Source: Adlercreutzia caecimuris B7 (lineage in GTDB: Bacteria > Actinomycetota > Coriobacteriia > Coriobacteriales > Eggerthellaceae). Taken from it: a DNA stretch of 64,000 nt. The stretch spans positions 700,424 to 764,423 of the forward strand of contig NZ_KE159646.1 of NCBI RefSeq assembly GCF_000403355.2, in the 5' to 3' direction. The notes under the pieces are model-generated. The model had not been told where the DNA came from and made no database searches. It was given only the letters and a program-made list of their open reading frames with translations. The position numbers and the translations under genes were made by a program. The stretch's first letter is position 1; each line of letters opens with the position of its first letter. Shown piece by piece: positions 53,840 to 61,393 of this stretch.

Positions 53840-54588
53840 AGGCAGATGGCGTCGCGAAGCGCCTCGAATTTCTTATCGCCGATGCCCGAAACGCGCTTCA
53901 AGTCCTCAAGGGTTTTGAAGGGGCCGTTCGCCTCCCGATCGGCGATGATCTTCTCGGCCGTCGCCTCCCCTATTCCGTTCAGCGTCTCCAAGGCCGCGGC
54001 ATCGGCCGTGTTGATGTTGACGAGCCCCGCAGCGCCGGAGCCCTTTTCCGCAGTCGCCGGAGCGGCGCCGGCCGAGGCGGCACCAGACGAGACGTCCTCG
54101 ATGTCGGGAATGACCACCTGCTCGCCGTCTTGGAGCACCTGGGCCAGATTGACCGCCGCCGTGCACGCCCCCTCGGCCAGACCTCCCGCCGCCTCGACCG
54201 CATCGACGATGCGACTGCCCGCATCCAGGTAGTACACACCAGGAGCGGCAACCTTGCCATCAACATGAACGCACAGCCTCGCCTGCGCAGCCGTACCCGG
54301 AAGCGCCGTATCATCTGGTGCGGCCGGAGCATCCGGAGCTGCCGCGGCATCAGCTCCAACCGCGTCGTCGTCCCCGTCATCCGCGCTCGCAGCAGGCGCC
54401 TCCAAACCGTCTTGCGCCCGCTCTGCCGTATGAATTTCCAACCCCGACGCGCGGGGAAAGGCAACGAGCAGCCCCGCGGCGATCAGGATAAGACCGAGCA
54501 GCACGCCCACCCCGATGAACACGGGGCGTCGCACCGCTGTGAGATGAAGCTGGGAGCAGAGGCCCTGCGCCCGATCTTGAAAGGCCAT
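53836..54588 (-). CDS. comEA: Competence DNA receptor ComEA
   Basis: ComEA binds double-stranded DNA outside the membrane for uptake. A membrane anchor lies at about 23-43 (VFIGVGVLLGLILIAAGLLV), followed by an acidic Asp/Ala linker, an SLBB domain (HVDGKVAAPGVYYLDAGSRI) and a C-terminal double helix-hairpin-helix (VNINTADAAALETLNGIGEA, RVSGIGDKKFEALRDAI). The length of 250 residues is normal. Its Shine-Dalgarno is buried in a perfect hairpin directly before the ATG, and the upstream region has phased CGGTT repeats. Confidence 0.94.
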   Translation of the reverse strand: MAFQDRAQGLCSQLHLTAVRRPVFIGVGVLLGLILIAAGLLVAFPRASGLEIHTAERAQDGLEAPAASADDGDDDAVGADAAAAPDAPAAPDDTALPGTAAQARLCVHVDGKVAAPGVYYLDAGSRIVDAVEAAGGLAEGACTAAVNLAQVLQDGEQVVIPDIEDVSSGAASAGAAPATAEKGSGAAGLVNINTADAAALETLNGIGEATAEKIIADREANGPFKTLEDLKRVSGIGDKKFEALRDAICL

Positions 54589-54616
54589 GGTGTCTCCTTA
54601 GAACGATGGAGACACC
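54589..54616 (-). promoter_or_regulatory. Start-site hairpin of comEA
   Basis: On the minus strand GGTGTCTCC (54608-54616) pairs perfectly with GGAGACACC (54589-54597), whose first bases are the AAGGAG Shine-Dalgarno and whose last base touches the comEA ATG. A ten-base loop lies between. In the mRNA this would hide the ribosome site. Confidence 0.85.
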
Positions 54617-54649
54617 CTACCTCCGCATAACCGTGAAACGGTCGCGTAA

Positions 54650-54716
54650 ACGACCCGGAAACCGCCGTCTGCAAACCGTCGGGAAACCGCCCCCGAACCG
54701 TCCGAAAACCGCCCCC
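54650..54716 (-). promoter_or_regulatory. Phased CGGTT direct repeats upstream of comEA
   Basis: On the minus strand four consecutive 11-base units begin CGGTT (CGGTTTTCGGA, CGGTTCGGGGG, CGGTTTCCCGA, CGGTTTGCAGA). Within them ACGGTTCGG (54693-54701) and ACGGTTTGC (54671-54679) are 22 bases apart, the usual spacing of LytTR target repeats. Binding is inference. Confidence 0.5.
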
Positions 54717-54723
54717 GAAGCGT

Positions 54724-55935
54724 CTAGCGCTGCCGCGCAGGCCGGTAGGCCGGGCACGCGTAGTCATGCGGCTCGGCGGCATCGGCCAGCTCGCACACCC
54801 ATTCCCGCCATGGGAAGGCAGCCTCGGCGGCTTCCACGTCGGCCAGCTTCGCATGGGTCTCGGGGTTGCGCGGCATGAACAGCGTGCAGCAGTCCGGCGC
54901 GTCCTGGGAAGATATCTCGAAGGTGCCGAGCTGCTGCGCGGCATCGATGATCTCGAGCTTGTCAGAGCCGATGAGCGGGCGCAGCACCGGCATCTCCACC
55001 GACGCGTCGGTGGCGCGTATGTTGTCCAGGGTCTGCGAGGCCACCTGTCCCAGGCTCTCCCCGGTCACAAGCGCCCCGGCCCGCTCGCGGCGGGCAATCT
55101 CCTCGGCCACGCGGAACATGAGGCGCCGATACAGGATGACGCGCAGCCCCGGCGGGCATGCAATGGAGATCTCACGCTGGTAGTCGCCGAAGGGCACCAC
55201 GTACACGCGTGCAATGCAGCCCGTGCGCTCCAGCACCCGGGCAATATCGTCCACGAGGAACTCCGAGGCGTCGGAGGTCTGCGGCCGCCCCGAGAAGTGC
55301 ACACCCACGCACACCGCGCCGCGCCGGGCCATGCGCCACAGCGCCACGGGCGAGTCGATGCCCGAGGACAGAAGCCCCACCACGGTACCGGAACTGCCCA
55401 CAGGCAGCCCGCCGATGCCGCGCTCGCTGCGGGCGTACACGTAGGTGGAACCCTCCACCACTTCGACGCCGACAGTAACGTCTTGCCCCTTCATCTGCAC
55501 CCGCTTGGCGGGAAAGGCCTCGCACAGCACCGCGCCGATGTCGCGGTTCAACTGCATGGAATCGATGGGGAACGTGGTGTGGTTGCGCCGCGCCGACACC
55601 TTGAAGCTCTCGAAGGGCTCCGCCTCGGCCAGGGCGATGCAGGCCGCCTGACCCATAGGCTCCATGTCCTGCTCGCACTTGAAACCGCAGGACACGCGGG
55701 CCACGCCGGGCACACCGAGGATGGCATCGGTGCACGCGTTCGCCACCTCAAGGGCGGTCCCCTCTCGCAGGAACACCAGCAGACGCCCGGAGATACGGTG
55801 GATGGTCACAATGGGAAACGCGCAAAGAAGCGCCTCCAAATTCTTCTGGAGACGCTTCTCGAATACCGAGCGGTTGCGCCCCTTGAGCCCGATCTCGTGG
55901 TAATGGACGAGGATGATTCGCTGAAATTCCATCAT
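54724..55935 (-). CDS. thiI: tRNA 4-thiouridine synthase ThiI
   Basis: ThiI adenylates U8 of tRNA and inserts sulfur. The ferredoxin-like/THUMP part (about 1-165) includes ILVHYHEIGLKGRNRSVFEK. The PP-loop is LLSSGIDSPVALW, with SSGIDS at 190-195, and the conserved VTGESLGQVASQTLDNI lies further on. It ends after 403 residues without the rhodanese domain of the E. coli enzyme, so sulfur is presumably delivered by a dedicated desulfurase as in Bacillus. It sits between rpoZ and comEA, separated from rpoZ by a large palindrome. Confidence 0.95.
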   Translation of the reverse strand: MMEFQRIILVHYHEIGLKGRNRSVFEKRLQKNLEALLCAFPIVTIHRISGRLLVFLREGTALEVANACTDAILGVPGVARVSCGFKCEQDMEPMGQAACIALAEAEPFESFKVSARRNHTTFPIDSMQLNRDIGAVLCEAFPAKRVQMKGQDVTVGVEVVEGSTYVYARSERGIGGLPVGSSGTVVGLLSSGIDSPVALWRMARRGAVCVGVHFSGRPQTSDASEFLVDDIARVLERTGCIARVYVVPFGDYQREISIACPPGLRVILYRRLMFRVAEEIARRERAGALVTGESLGQVASQTLDNIRATDASVEMPVLRPLIGSDKLEIIDAAQQLGTFEISSQDAPDCCTLFMPRNPETHAKLADVEAAEAAFPWREWVCELADAAEPHDYACPAYRPARQR

Positions 55936-55994
55936 GACCTTCTAAGTTGCTCTTTGAAAAGTTTACCGCGCAGGACGGCACCGCAAATCAGAGA

Positions 55995-56097
55995 GAAGCC
56001 CCGTAGTGCCCAAGACTGACGCGCGAAACCTCGAGGTGGCGCACCTGAGGTGCACGATGAGGGCACGAAACGTCAAGATTGGGTGCTACGGGGCTTC
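55995..56097. repeat. Nested palindrome between rpoZ and thiI
   Basis: GAAGCCCCGTAG (55995-56006) pairs perfectly with CTACGGGGCTTC (56086-56097); imperfect pairing continues inwards (CCCAA/TTGGG, TGACG/CGTCA). The middle holds the palindrome ACCTCGAGGT (56028-56037) and the hairpin GCACCTGAGGTGC (56041-56053). The minus strand carries no T run afterwards, so it may not be a simple terminator for rpoZ. Confidence 0.8.
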
Positions 56098-56121
56098 GCA
56101 GCGCCGAACTGAAACCGTTGG

Positions 56122-56382
56122 CTAGTGGTAAGTAACGTCGATAGACTCGGGATCGTAGGACACCTCGCCGCGGGCGATCTCGCTGAAGGCCATGGACAGC
56201 GGCTTGGTATCGGCAGCGCGGGCAATCTCTACAGCCGTCTGCAGCTGAATGGCGCGATCGCGCTGGCCGCGCATCATGTCGTTGATGTCATGGGCGCGCT
56301 TGGAGGCCAGGGCGCACAGCAGGAAACGGTCGTTATCGGTGCGGTCCAGCAGGACGTCGATCTTCGGTTCGATGATGCTCAT
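56122..56382 (-). CDS. rpoZ: RNA polymerase omega subunit
   Basis: Omega helps assemble and stabilise RNA polymerase. The 86 residues contain the family core LLCALASKRAHDINDMMRGQ and KPLSMAFSEIARGEVSY. It lies 15 bases after gmk, the widespread gmk-rpoZ order. Confidence 0.94.
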   Translation of the reverse strand: MSIIEPKIDVLLDRTDNDRFLLCALASKRAHDINDMMRGQRDRAIQLQTAVEIARAADTKPLSMAFSEIARGEVSYDPESIDVTYH

Positions 56383-56397
56383 AGAATGAATGTCCTC

Positions 56398-56964
56398 TTA
56401 CTTCTGCTCGGCAGTTTCGTTCACGTAAGCGACCAGTTGGGCAACAGCCTCGCCCAGGTTGTCGTTTACCAGCCGTATATCATACTCCATTTTGTGGGAA
56501 AGCTCCACTAGAGCTGTGTCCATGCGCTTTCTCACCACATCATCGGTCTCGGTGCCGCGGCCGCGCAGGCGCCGTTCGAGCTCTTCCAACGACGGGGGCT
56601 CGATGAACACAAGGTGTGCTTCGGGCATCTTCTCCTTCACCTGAAGGGCCCCCTGCACCTCGATCTCCAGGATGACCTGTTTGCCGGCGGCCATCTCGCG
56701 CTGCACCGAGGCGAGCGGCGTGCCGTAGCAGTTGCCCGCGTACTCGGCCCATTCAAGGAAGCCGTCCTCGCGAGCCAGGTCAAGAAACTCCTGCTTATCG
56801 AGGAAGAAATAGCTGACACCCTCCTTCTCTCCCGGACGGGGCAGCCGCGTAGTGGCCGAAACGGAAACCCACGCGTCGGGCACTTCCTCGAGCAACCGCG
56901 CGACGAGGGTTCCCTTGCCGGCCCCCGAGGGGCCGCTGATGACGAATAGGTTTCCGGTTCGCAT
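56398..56964 (-). CDS. gmk: Guanylate kinase
   Basis: Gmk phosphorylates GMP to GDP with ATP. The P-loop GPSGAGKGT is at 11-19, the GMP-binding segment is SVSATTRLPRPGEKEGVSYF, and the lid and C-terminal IEPPSLEELERRLRGRGTET block are present. With 188 residues it has normal length. It sits between mihF and rpoZ; mihF-gmk-rpoZ is the conserved actinobacterial order. Confidence 0.97.
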   Translation of the reverse strand: MRTGNLFVISGPSGAGKGTLVARLLEEVPDAWVSVSATTRLPRPGEKEGVSYFFLDKQEFLDLAREDGFLEWAEYAGNCYGTPLASVQREMAAGKQVILEIEVQGALQVKEKMPEAHLVFIEPPSLEELERRLRGRGTETDDVVRKRMDTALVELSHKMEYDIRLVNDNLGEAVAQLVAYVNETAEQK

Positions 56965-56986
56965 GTGTTCCCTTGCTCGCGGGCTC

Positions 56987-57298
56987 TTACTTCGTCAAGC
57001 GGGCGAGCAAAGCCTCACGCTGACGCTCGCCGATGCCGCGGATGCGGCGGCTCTCGGCGATCTGGAGCTCCCTCATGATGCGCTCGGCCTTGGCCTTGCC
57101 GTAGCCGGGCAGCGTCTCGATGAGCGTCGAGATCTTCATGCGGCCCACAATGGGGTCCTCGCGCATGTCGAGCACCTGGGCAACGGTGAGCTTACCGGCC
57201 TTCAGCTCTTCACGAACCTGGGCGCGCTTGATGCGGGCGGCCTTTGCCTTCTCAAGAGCCTCGGCACGAGCCTCGGGGCTGAGTTCGGGGATAGCCAT
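56987..57298 (-). CDS. mihF: Integration host factor, actinobacterial type (mIHF)
   Basis: mIHF is a small nucleoid protein that bends DNA via a helix-two-turn-helix; it is unrelated to HU/IHF of proteobacteria. The 103-residue protein from MAIPELSPEARAEALEKAKA (ATG 57298, AAGGAG nine bases upstream) contains the H2TH core: STLIETLPGYGKAKAERIMR, then RRIRGIGERQREALLARL. A longer frame upstream crosses the promoter. Its presence supports an actinobacterial host. Confidence 0.94.
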   Translation of the reverse strand: MAIPELSPEARAEALEKAKAARIKRAQVREELKAGKLTVAQVLDMREDPIVGRMKISTLIETLPGYGKAKAERIMRELQIAESRRIRGIGERQREALLARLTK

Positions 57299-57331
57299 GA
57301 TATTGTTCTCCTTCCGGTTAGGGCTGGCGAA

Positions 57332-57361
57332 ATAGTACCACGGGTATTGTTGACAAAACAA
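57332..57361 (-). promoter_or_regulatory. Candidate mihF-gmk-rpoZ promoter
   Basis: On the minus strand TTGTTT (57356-57361) and TACTAT (57332-57337) are separated by 18 bases, about 35 bases before the mihF start. The surrounding sequence is A/T-rich. Both hexamers are imperfect. Confidence 0.5.
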
Positions 57362-57520
57362 CACGCAATTTGTGCAGAAACGCTAAACGTGATAATTCCT
57401 TCAATTTTTCTGGCCTCATCGGGGCTTTTCCTTGAAGATGACTCTAGAAAAAGTTGGAGTTGGCTCAAATATGCAACCCCTAGCAAGACGGAAGAGCGCG
57501 CAGCGGCCGCAACCTGACGC

Positions 57521-57559
57521 GCGGGCTGCGGCGGAATATCGCCGTCCGTCGCAGCCCGC
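57521..57559 (-). terminator. Hairpin after pyrF
   Basis: GCGGGCTGCG (57521-57530) and CGCAGCCCGC (57550-57559) are perfectly complementary with a 19-base loop, just past the pyrF stop. No T run is obvious on the minus strand, so it may act as a 3'-end stabiliser or a weak terminator. Confidence 0.6.
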
Positions 57560-57571
57560 ACCGGAAATTCC

Positions 57572-58300
57572 CTAGGCCAGCTCGGCCGCAATGGCCTCGA
57601 AAGCGGCCACCGGGTCGGCGGCCTCGGTGATGGGCCGGCCCACCACGATGTGCGAGGCCCCGTTGGCGAAGGCCTGGGCGGGCGTGGCCACGCGGCTCTG
57701 ATCGCCCAGGGCGGCGCCGGCCGGACGCACGCCGGGGGTGACGATGAACCCGTCGGGGCCCAAGATCTCCCGCAGGACGCTTGCCTCCTGGGGCGAGGCC
57801 ACCACGCCGGAGATGCCCGCCTGCTTGGCCTGGGCCGCCAGGGCCGCCACCTGCTCGGGCAAAGGCCGCGTGACGCCCGTGGCCGCCAGGGTGGCGGCGT
57901 CCATGGAGGTGAGCACGGTGATGCCCAGGGTAGCGGGCACCTCCCCGCCCCACTCGGCCGCGCCGGCCGCCGCTCCGCGCTGGGCCGCCTCCATCATGGG
58001 GATACCGCCCACGGTGTGCATGGTGATCATGTCGGCTCCGCTGGCCGCCGCCGAGCGGGCGGCCCCTTCCACCTGGTGCGGGATGTCGTGGAACTTCAGA
58101 TCCAGAAAAACGTTGAAGCCGCGGCGCTTGAACATCTTCACGATGGCGGGCCCCTCGGCGTAGTACAGCGTCATGCCGATCTTGAGCCACTGCGCGTGGC
58201 CCTGAAGCTTGTCGGCCAGCGCGATGGCCTCCCAGGCGTCGCAGTCGAGGGCCACGATGACGCGGTCGCGGGCGGGAATGGAATCGAAGGAGGTTAGCAC
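57572..58300 (-). CDS. pyrF: Orotidine 5'-phosphate decarboxylase
   Basis: PyrF makes UMP from OMP. Starting at GTG 58300 (overlapping the pyrD stop by seven bases) the protein reads VLTSFDSIPARDRVIVALDC. The catalytic charge network is in FNVFLDLKFHDIPHQVEGAA (the D-x-K-x-x-D motif), and the phosphate-binding region is GASHIVVGRPIT. With 242 residues it is a standard class I enzyme. It is the last gene of pyrK-pyrD-pyrF. Confidence 0.95.
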   Translation of the reverse strand: MLTSFDSIPARDRVIVALDCDAWEAIALADKLQGHAQWLKIGMTLYYAEGPAIVKMFKRRGFNVFLDLKFHDIPHQVEGAARSAAASGADMITMHTVGGIPMMEAAQRGAAAGAAEWGGEVPATLGITVLTSMDAATLAATGVTRPLPEQVAALAAQAKQAGISGVVASPQEASVLREILGPDGFIVTPGVRPAGAALGDQSRVATPAQAFANGASHIVVGRPITEAADPVAAFEAIAAELA

Positions 58301-59226
58301 GTGAGGGCTCCAATCAGCTCGTTGACGTCGGCGACGCCCTGTTCCTCGCAGTAGTCGATGACACCGTCGATGACATCCACGGTGGCGGCGGGATTCACGA
58401 AGTTCGCGGTGCCCACGGCCACGGCGGTGGCGCCGGCGAGCATGAACTCCACGGCGTCCTCGCCGGTGGAGATGCCGCCCATGCCGAGCACCGGCACTTT
58501 CACGGCCTGGGCCACCTGCCACACCATGCGCAGGGCCACGGGCTTCACCGCCGGGCCCGAGAAGCCGCCCACCACCCGGGCCAGCTTCGGCGTGCGCGTG
58601 CGCGCATCGATGGCCATGCCCAAAAGCGTGTTGATGAGCGAGATGCCGTCGGCCCCGGCCGCCTCGGCGGCGCGGGCGATCTCGGCCACGTCGGTGACGT
58701 TGGGGGTGAGCTTCACGATGAGCGGGCGCTTCGTGGCGGCCCGGCACATGCCCACCACCTTCTCCACGCTGGGCACGTGGCAGCCCATGGTCATGCCGCC
58801 GGCGTCCACATTCGGGCACGAGATGTTCACCTCGTAGGCGGCCACGGGAGCCTCTTCCAGGGCCTCGATGACGGCCACGTACTCGTCGAAGGAATGCCCC
58901 GACACGTTCACCATGGCCGTGGCGCCGATGGAAGCGAGCCAGGGCAGCTCCACCTCCTTCAGGTGCGCGACCCCGGGGTTCTGCAGCCCGATGGAGTTCA
59001 GCATACCCGAAGCCGTCTCGGCGATGCGGGGGCTCGCATTGCCCTCCCAGCCGTTGAGCGACACGCCCTTGGTGGTGACGGCGCCCAAGGCCGCCACATC
59101 CACGAAGTCGTGGTACTCGCGTCCGGCGCCGAAGGTGCCCGAGGCGGTGGTGACCGGGTTTTTCATGGCCAGGCCGCCGAGGTTCACGGCCAGCTTGACC
59201 GATGTCTCTTTGGGGGAACGCTGCAT
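58294..59226 (-). CDS. pyrD: Dihydroorotate dehydrogenase, catalytic subunit (type 1B)
   Basis: PyrD oxidises dihydroorotate to orotate with FMN. ATG 59226 shares a base with the pyrK stop (TAATG). Motifs are NPVTTASGTFGAGREY, the substrate loop YEVNISCPNVDAGG with the class 1B catalytic cysteine, KLTPNVTD, and the FMN-phosphate segment VLGMGGISTGEDAVEFMLAG. Together with PyrK it forms the NAD-dependent heterotetramer. Length is 310 residues. Confidence 0.96.
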   Translation of the reverse strand: MQRSPKETSVKLAVNLGGLAMKNPVTTASGTFGAGREYHDFVDVAALGAVTTKGVSLNGWEGNASPRIAETASGMLNSIGLQNPGVAHLKEVELPWLASIGATAMVNVSGHSFDEYVAVIEALEEAPVAAYEVNISCPNVDAGGMTMGCHVPSVEKVVGMCRAATKRPLIVKLTPNVTDVAEIARAAEAAGADGISLINTLLGMAIDARTRTPKLARVVGGFSGPAVKPVALRMVWQVAQAVKVPVLGMGGISTGEDAVEFMLAGATAVAVGTANFVNPAATVDVIDGVIDYCEEQGVADVNELIGALTC

Positions 59227-60020
59227 TACCACACCACCTCCGTCGCGGGGAACACCGGGCCGTCCACGCAGGCGCGGCGCTTGCCGTCCACCGTGTCGAC
59301 CACGCAGGACAAACACGCCCCCACACCGCAGGCCATGCGGCGCTCGAGGGACACCTCGCAGAACACGCTCGCATCGGCGGCCATGGCGGCCACGATGCGC
59401 ATGAGCGGCTCCGGCCCGCAGCAGGCCACGTAATCGTAGGGGGCGCCCTCCGCGGCGGCCGCGGCAAGGGCCTCTTCCACGAGCGGCGTGCAGAAGCCGG
59501 CGCGCCCGAAAGTGCCGTCGTCGGTGGAGCAGGCCGGCTCGCAGCCGAGAGCGACCCCGTAGCGCTCGCGGGCCACGAGGGCATCGATGGTGGAGGCGCC
59601 GAGCACGGCCGTCACCTCCGCGCCGGACGCCTTGAGCTCTTCCACGAGCGGGTACAGAGGCGCGCTTCCCACGCCGCCGGCCACGACGAGCGCCCGCTTG
59701 CAGCCCGCGGGGGGCTGCCAGCCGCGGCCGATGGCGCCGATGAGCTCCACCGCATCGCCGGGGACGAGCGCGGTCATGCGGTCGGTGCCGAAGCCGAGCA
59801 CCTGGTACATCATGTCCACGGTGCCCGCCTGCGCATCGGCCGCGTAGATGCCCAAAGGCCGGCGCAGGATATGGTCGTCCATGCCGGGCACGCGCACGTG
59901 CACGAACTGCCCCGGCCGCGCCGCCGCCGCGATCTCGGGCGCGGCCACGGTCATGAGCCAGATGTTGCACCCCGCTTCCTCGTTCACCAGAATGGGGGCG
60001 TTCTCGTTGCAAAGCGCCAT
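59226..60020 (-). CDS. pyrK: Dihydroorotate dehydrogenase electron-transfer subunit
   Basis: PyrK carries FAD and a 2Fe-2S cluster and passes electrons from PyrD to NAD+. The start MALCNENAPILVNEEAGCNI at 60020 follows AGGAGAG. FAD binding is in the HILRRPLGIYAAD block, NAD binding in ALVVAGGVGSAPLYPLVEEL, and the cluster cysteines are in MACGVGACLSCVVDTVDGKR followed by ACVDGPVF. It is the first gene of the pyrK-pyrD-pyrF operon. Confidence 0.96.
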   Translation of the reverse strand: MALCNENAPILVNEEAGCNIWLMTVAAPEIAAAARPGQFVHVRVPGMDDHILRRPLGIYAADAQAGTVDMMYQVLGFGTDRMTALVPGDAVELIGAIGRGWQPPAGCKRALVVAGGVGSAPLYPLVEELKASGAEVTAVLGASTIDALVARERYGVALGCEPACSTDDGTFGRAGFCTPLVEEALAAAAAEGAPYDYVACCGPEPLMRIVAAMAADASVFCEVSLERRMACGVGACLSCVVDTVDGKRRACVDGPVFPATEVVW

Positions 60021-60110
60021 AGGCTCTCCTGTCACATCGCGTCCGTCAAAACGTTGGATGACATTCTAGCGCATAATGGCCGCTCCCTACCCCGCCGTCG
60101 TCTGGAGGCT

Positions 60111-60229
60111 GGCCCCGAATCGGCTCTCGTGTCGGCACAGGCGGCGATTTGGGGCCGGAAGCAACCCCCGCAACACGCAGAATGGCCCCGAAGCGAAGGA
60201 CGTGTCGCCACATCCGCCGATTCGGGGCC
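60111..60229. repeat. Two palindromic units next to a surface-gene remnant
   Basis: Unit E: GGCCCCGAATCG (60111-60122) with CGATTTGGGGCC (60145-60156), one G-U. Unit F: GGCCCCGAAGCG (60184-60195) with CGATTCGGGGCC (60218-60229), one mismatch. Both have a similar CGTGTCG-x-CACA centre, so they are copies of each other, 73 bases apart. Confidence 0.8.
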
Positions 60230-60257
60230 GGAAAGTCGGGAAGCGGGGCCGACGGCG

Positions 60258-60323
60258 CTACTTCTTGGTCTTCACTGCCTTGGCCTTCGACCAGGCGGAG
60301 TAGTAGTACGTGCCGCCCGCCTT
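60258..60323 (-). pseudogene. Orphan 3' end of an Fn3-cassette surface protein gene
   Basis: On the minus strand the last 21 codons read KAGGTYYYSAWSKAKAVKTKK plus a stop, matching the C-terminus GGKTYYSSWSKAKAVKTKK of the secreted proteins at 34.5 and 44.8 kb. In-frame upstream there is a stop codon and no similarity, so only the extreme 3' end of such a gene remains. The DNA is clearly similar to the 3' ends of those genes. Confidence 0.85.
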
Positions 60324-60415
60324 CTATGCATTTGCGCAAAAGCAACCGGCCTTGGAGCCAGGTTCAACGGCACCAGAGCGGCCAAGCAACATCGACCATC
60401 GGCCACCCGGGGAAA

Positions 60416-60433
60416 GCCGCCGGGAAAGGCGGC
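60416..60433 (-). terminator. Hairpin after the ABC transporter operon
   Basis: On the minus strand GCCGCC, six-base loop, GGCGGC, followed by TTTCCCC. It is about 65 bases beyond the ATPase stop codon. Confidence 0.55.
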
Positions 60434-60498
60434 TCGTCGCTGCGGTTTTCCGCGAAAGCCCCGACCGCCCGCTGCGGCGAACATCGCGGCTGAGGCCC

Positions 60499-61380
60499 CT
60501 AGCGGGCCAACCGGTAGCTCACGAGGCTGGGGCGGCCGGTCCAGGGGTCGGGCTCGATGAGGGCATCCAGGCCGAACACCTCGCGCAGCATGGCCGGGGT
60601 CATGACCTCCTCGGGCGTGCCGGCCCCGCGGATGGAGCCGTCCTTCAGCGCGATCATCCAATCGGCGACGCGGGCGGCCAGGTTCAGCTCGTGGATCACC
60701 AACGCGATGGTCTTGCCCTGCTCCTTGTTCAGCGAGCACAGCAGTTCCAGCACTTCCAGCTGGTGGGCCATGTCCAGGTAGGTCGTGGGCTCGTCCAGCA
60801 GGATGAGGTCGGTGTCCTGGGCAAGGGCCATGGCGATCCAGGCCCGCTGACGCTGGCCGCCGGACAGGGCGTCCAGGGCCCGGCCGCCGAAATCGTCCAG
60901 GTGCGTGATGGCCAGGGCCCAGGCGATGATCTCGCGGTCGCGGGCCGAAAGGCGCCCGAAGCCCCTCTGGTGCGGATAGCGGCCGAGCGCCACCAGCTCT
61001 CCCACGGTCAGGCCGCCCGGGGCCTCGGGAGCCTGGGGCAGCAGCGCCATCTTGCGGGCCACCTCGGCCGTGGGCATCTCGGCGATGGCCCGGCCGTCCA
61101 GATACACCGCGCCGGCCGCCAGGGGCATGGTGCGGGAAAGGGCCTTCAGAAGCGTCGATTTCCCGCAGCCGTTGGGGCCGATGATGGCGGTGACCTCGCC
61201 GGCGGGCACGGCCACGTCCATGGGCTCGATGATGAGACGGTCCCCGTAGCCCACGGCCACCCCCTCGCCCCGCAGGGCTGCATCGGTAAACCGCTCGCAG
61301 GTGCGGTCGCAGGTCTCGCAGAAGGCAGTTTTCTCGTTGTCCGGTGCCATCGACGGCGATGGCGTCGCAGTCGGCTCCAC
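60499..61380 (-). CDS. Iron/siderophore-type ABC transporter ATPase
   Basis: FecE/FhuC-like ATPase powering uptake of ferric siderophore, haem or cobalamin. Walker A is IIGPNGCGKST (68-76 for the core), the signature LSGGQRQRAWIAMALAQDTD contains Walker B's LILLDEPTTYLD right after, and the H-loop is LVIHELN. The N-terminus carries an extra 40 residues with CETCDRTC, three cysteines that are not part of the ABC fold. It starts 13 bases after the permease stop. Confidence 0.92.
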   Translation of the reverse strand: MEPTATPSPSMAPDNEKTAFCETCDRTCERFTDAALRGEGVAVGYGDRLIIEPMDVAVPAGEVTAIIGPNGCGKSTLLKALSRTMPLAAGAVYLDGRAIAEMPTAEVARKMALLPQAPEAPGGLTVGELVALGRYPHQRGFGRLSARDREIIAWALAITHLDDFGGRALDALSGGQRQRAWIAMALAQDTDLILLDEPTTYLDMAHQLEVLELLCSLNKEQGKTIALVIHELNLAARVADWMIALKDGSIRGAGTPEEVMTPAMLREVFGLDALIEPDPWTGRPSLVSYRLAR

Positions 61381-61393
61381 AGCACTCCCCTCT

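Larger units (their letters stand above)
60021..60498. other. Intergenic region with palindromes and a gene remnant
   Basis: No intact gene is present in 478 bases. From left to right it holds the upstream region of pyrK, palindromic units E and F (60111-60229), an orphan 3' end of a surface-protein gene (60258-60323), and a hairpin GCCGCC/GGCGGC (60416-60433) that probably ends the ABC-transporter transcript. A promoter for pyrK was not identified. Confidence 0.7.
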
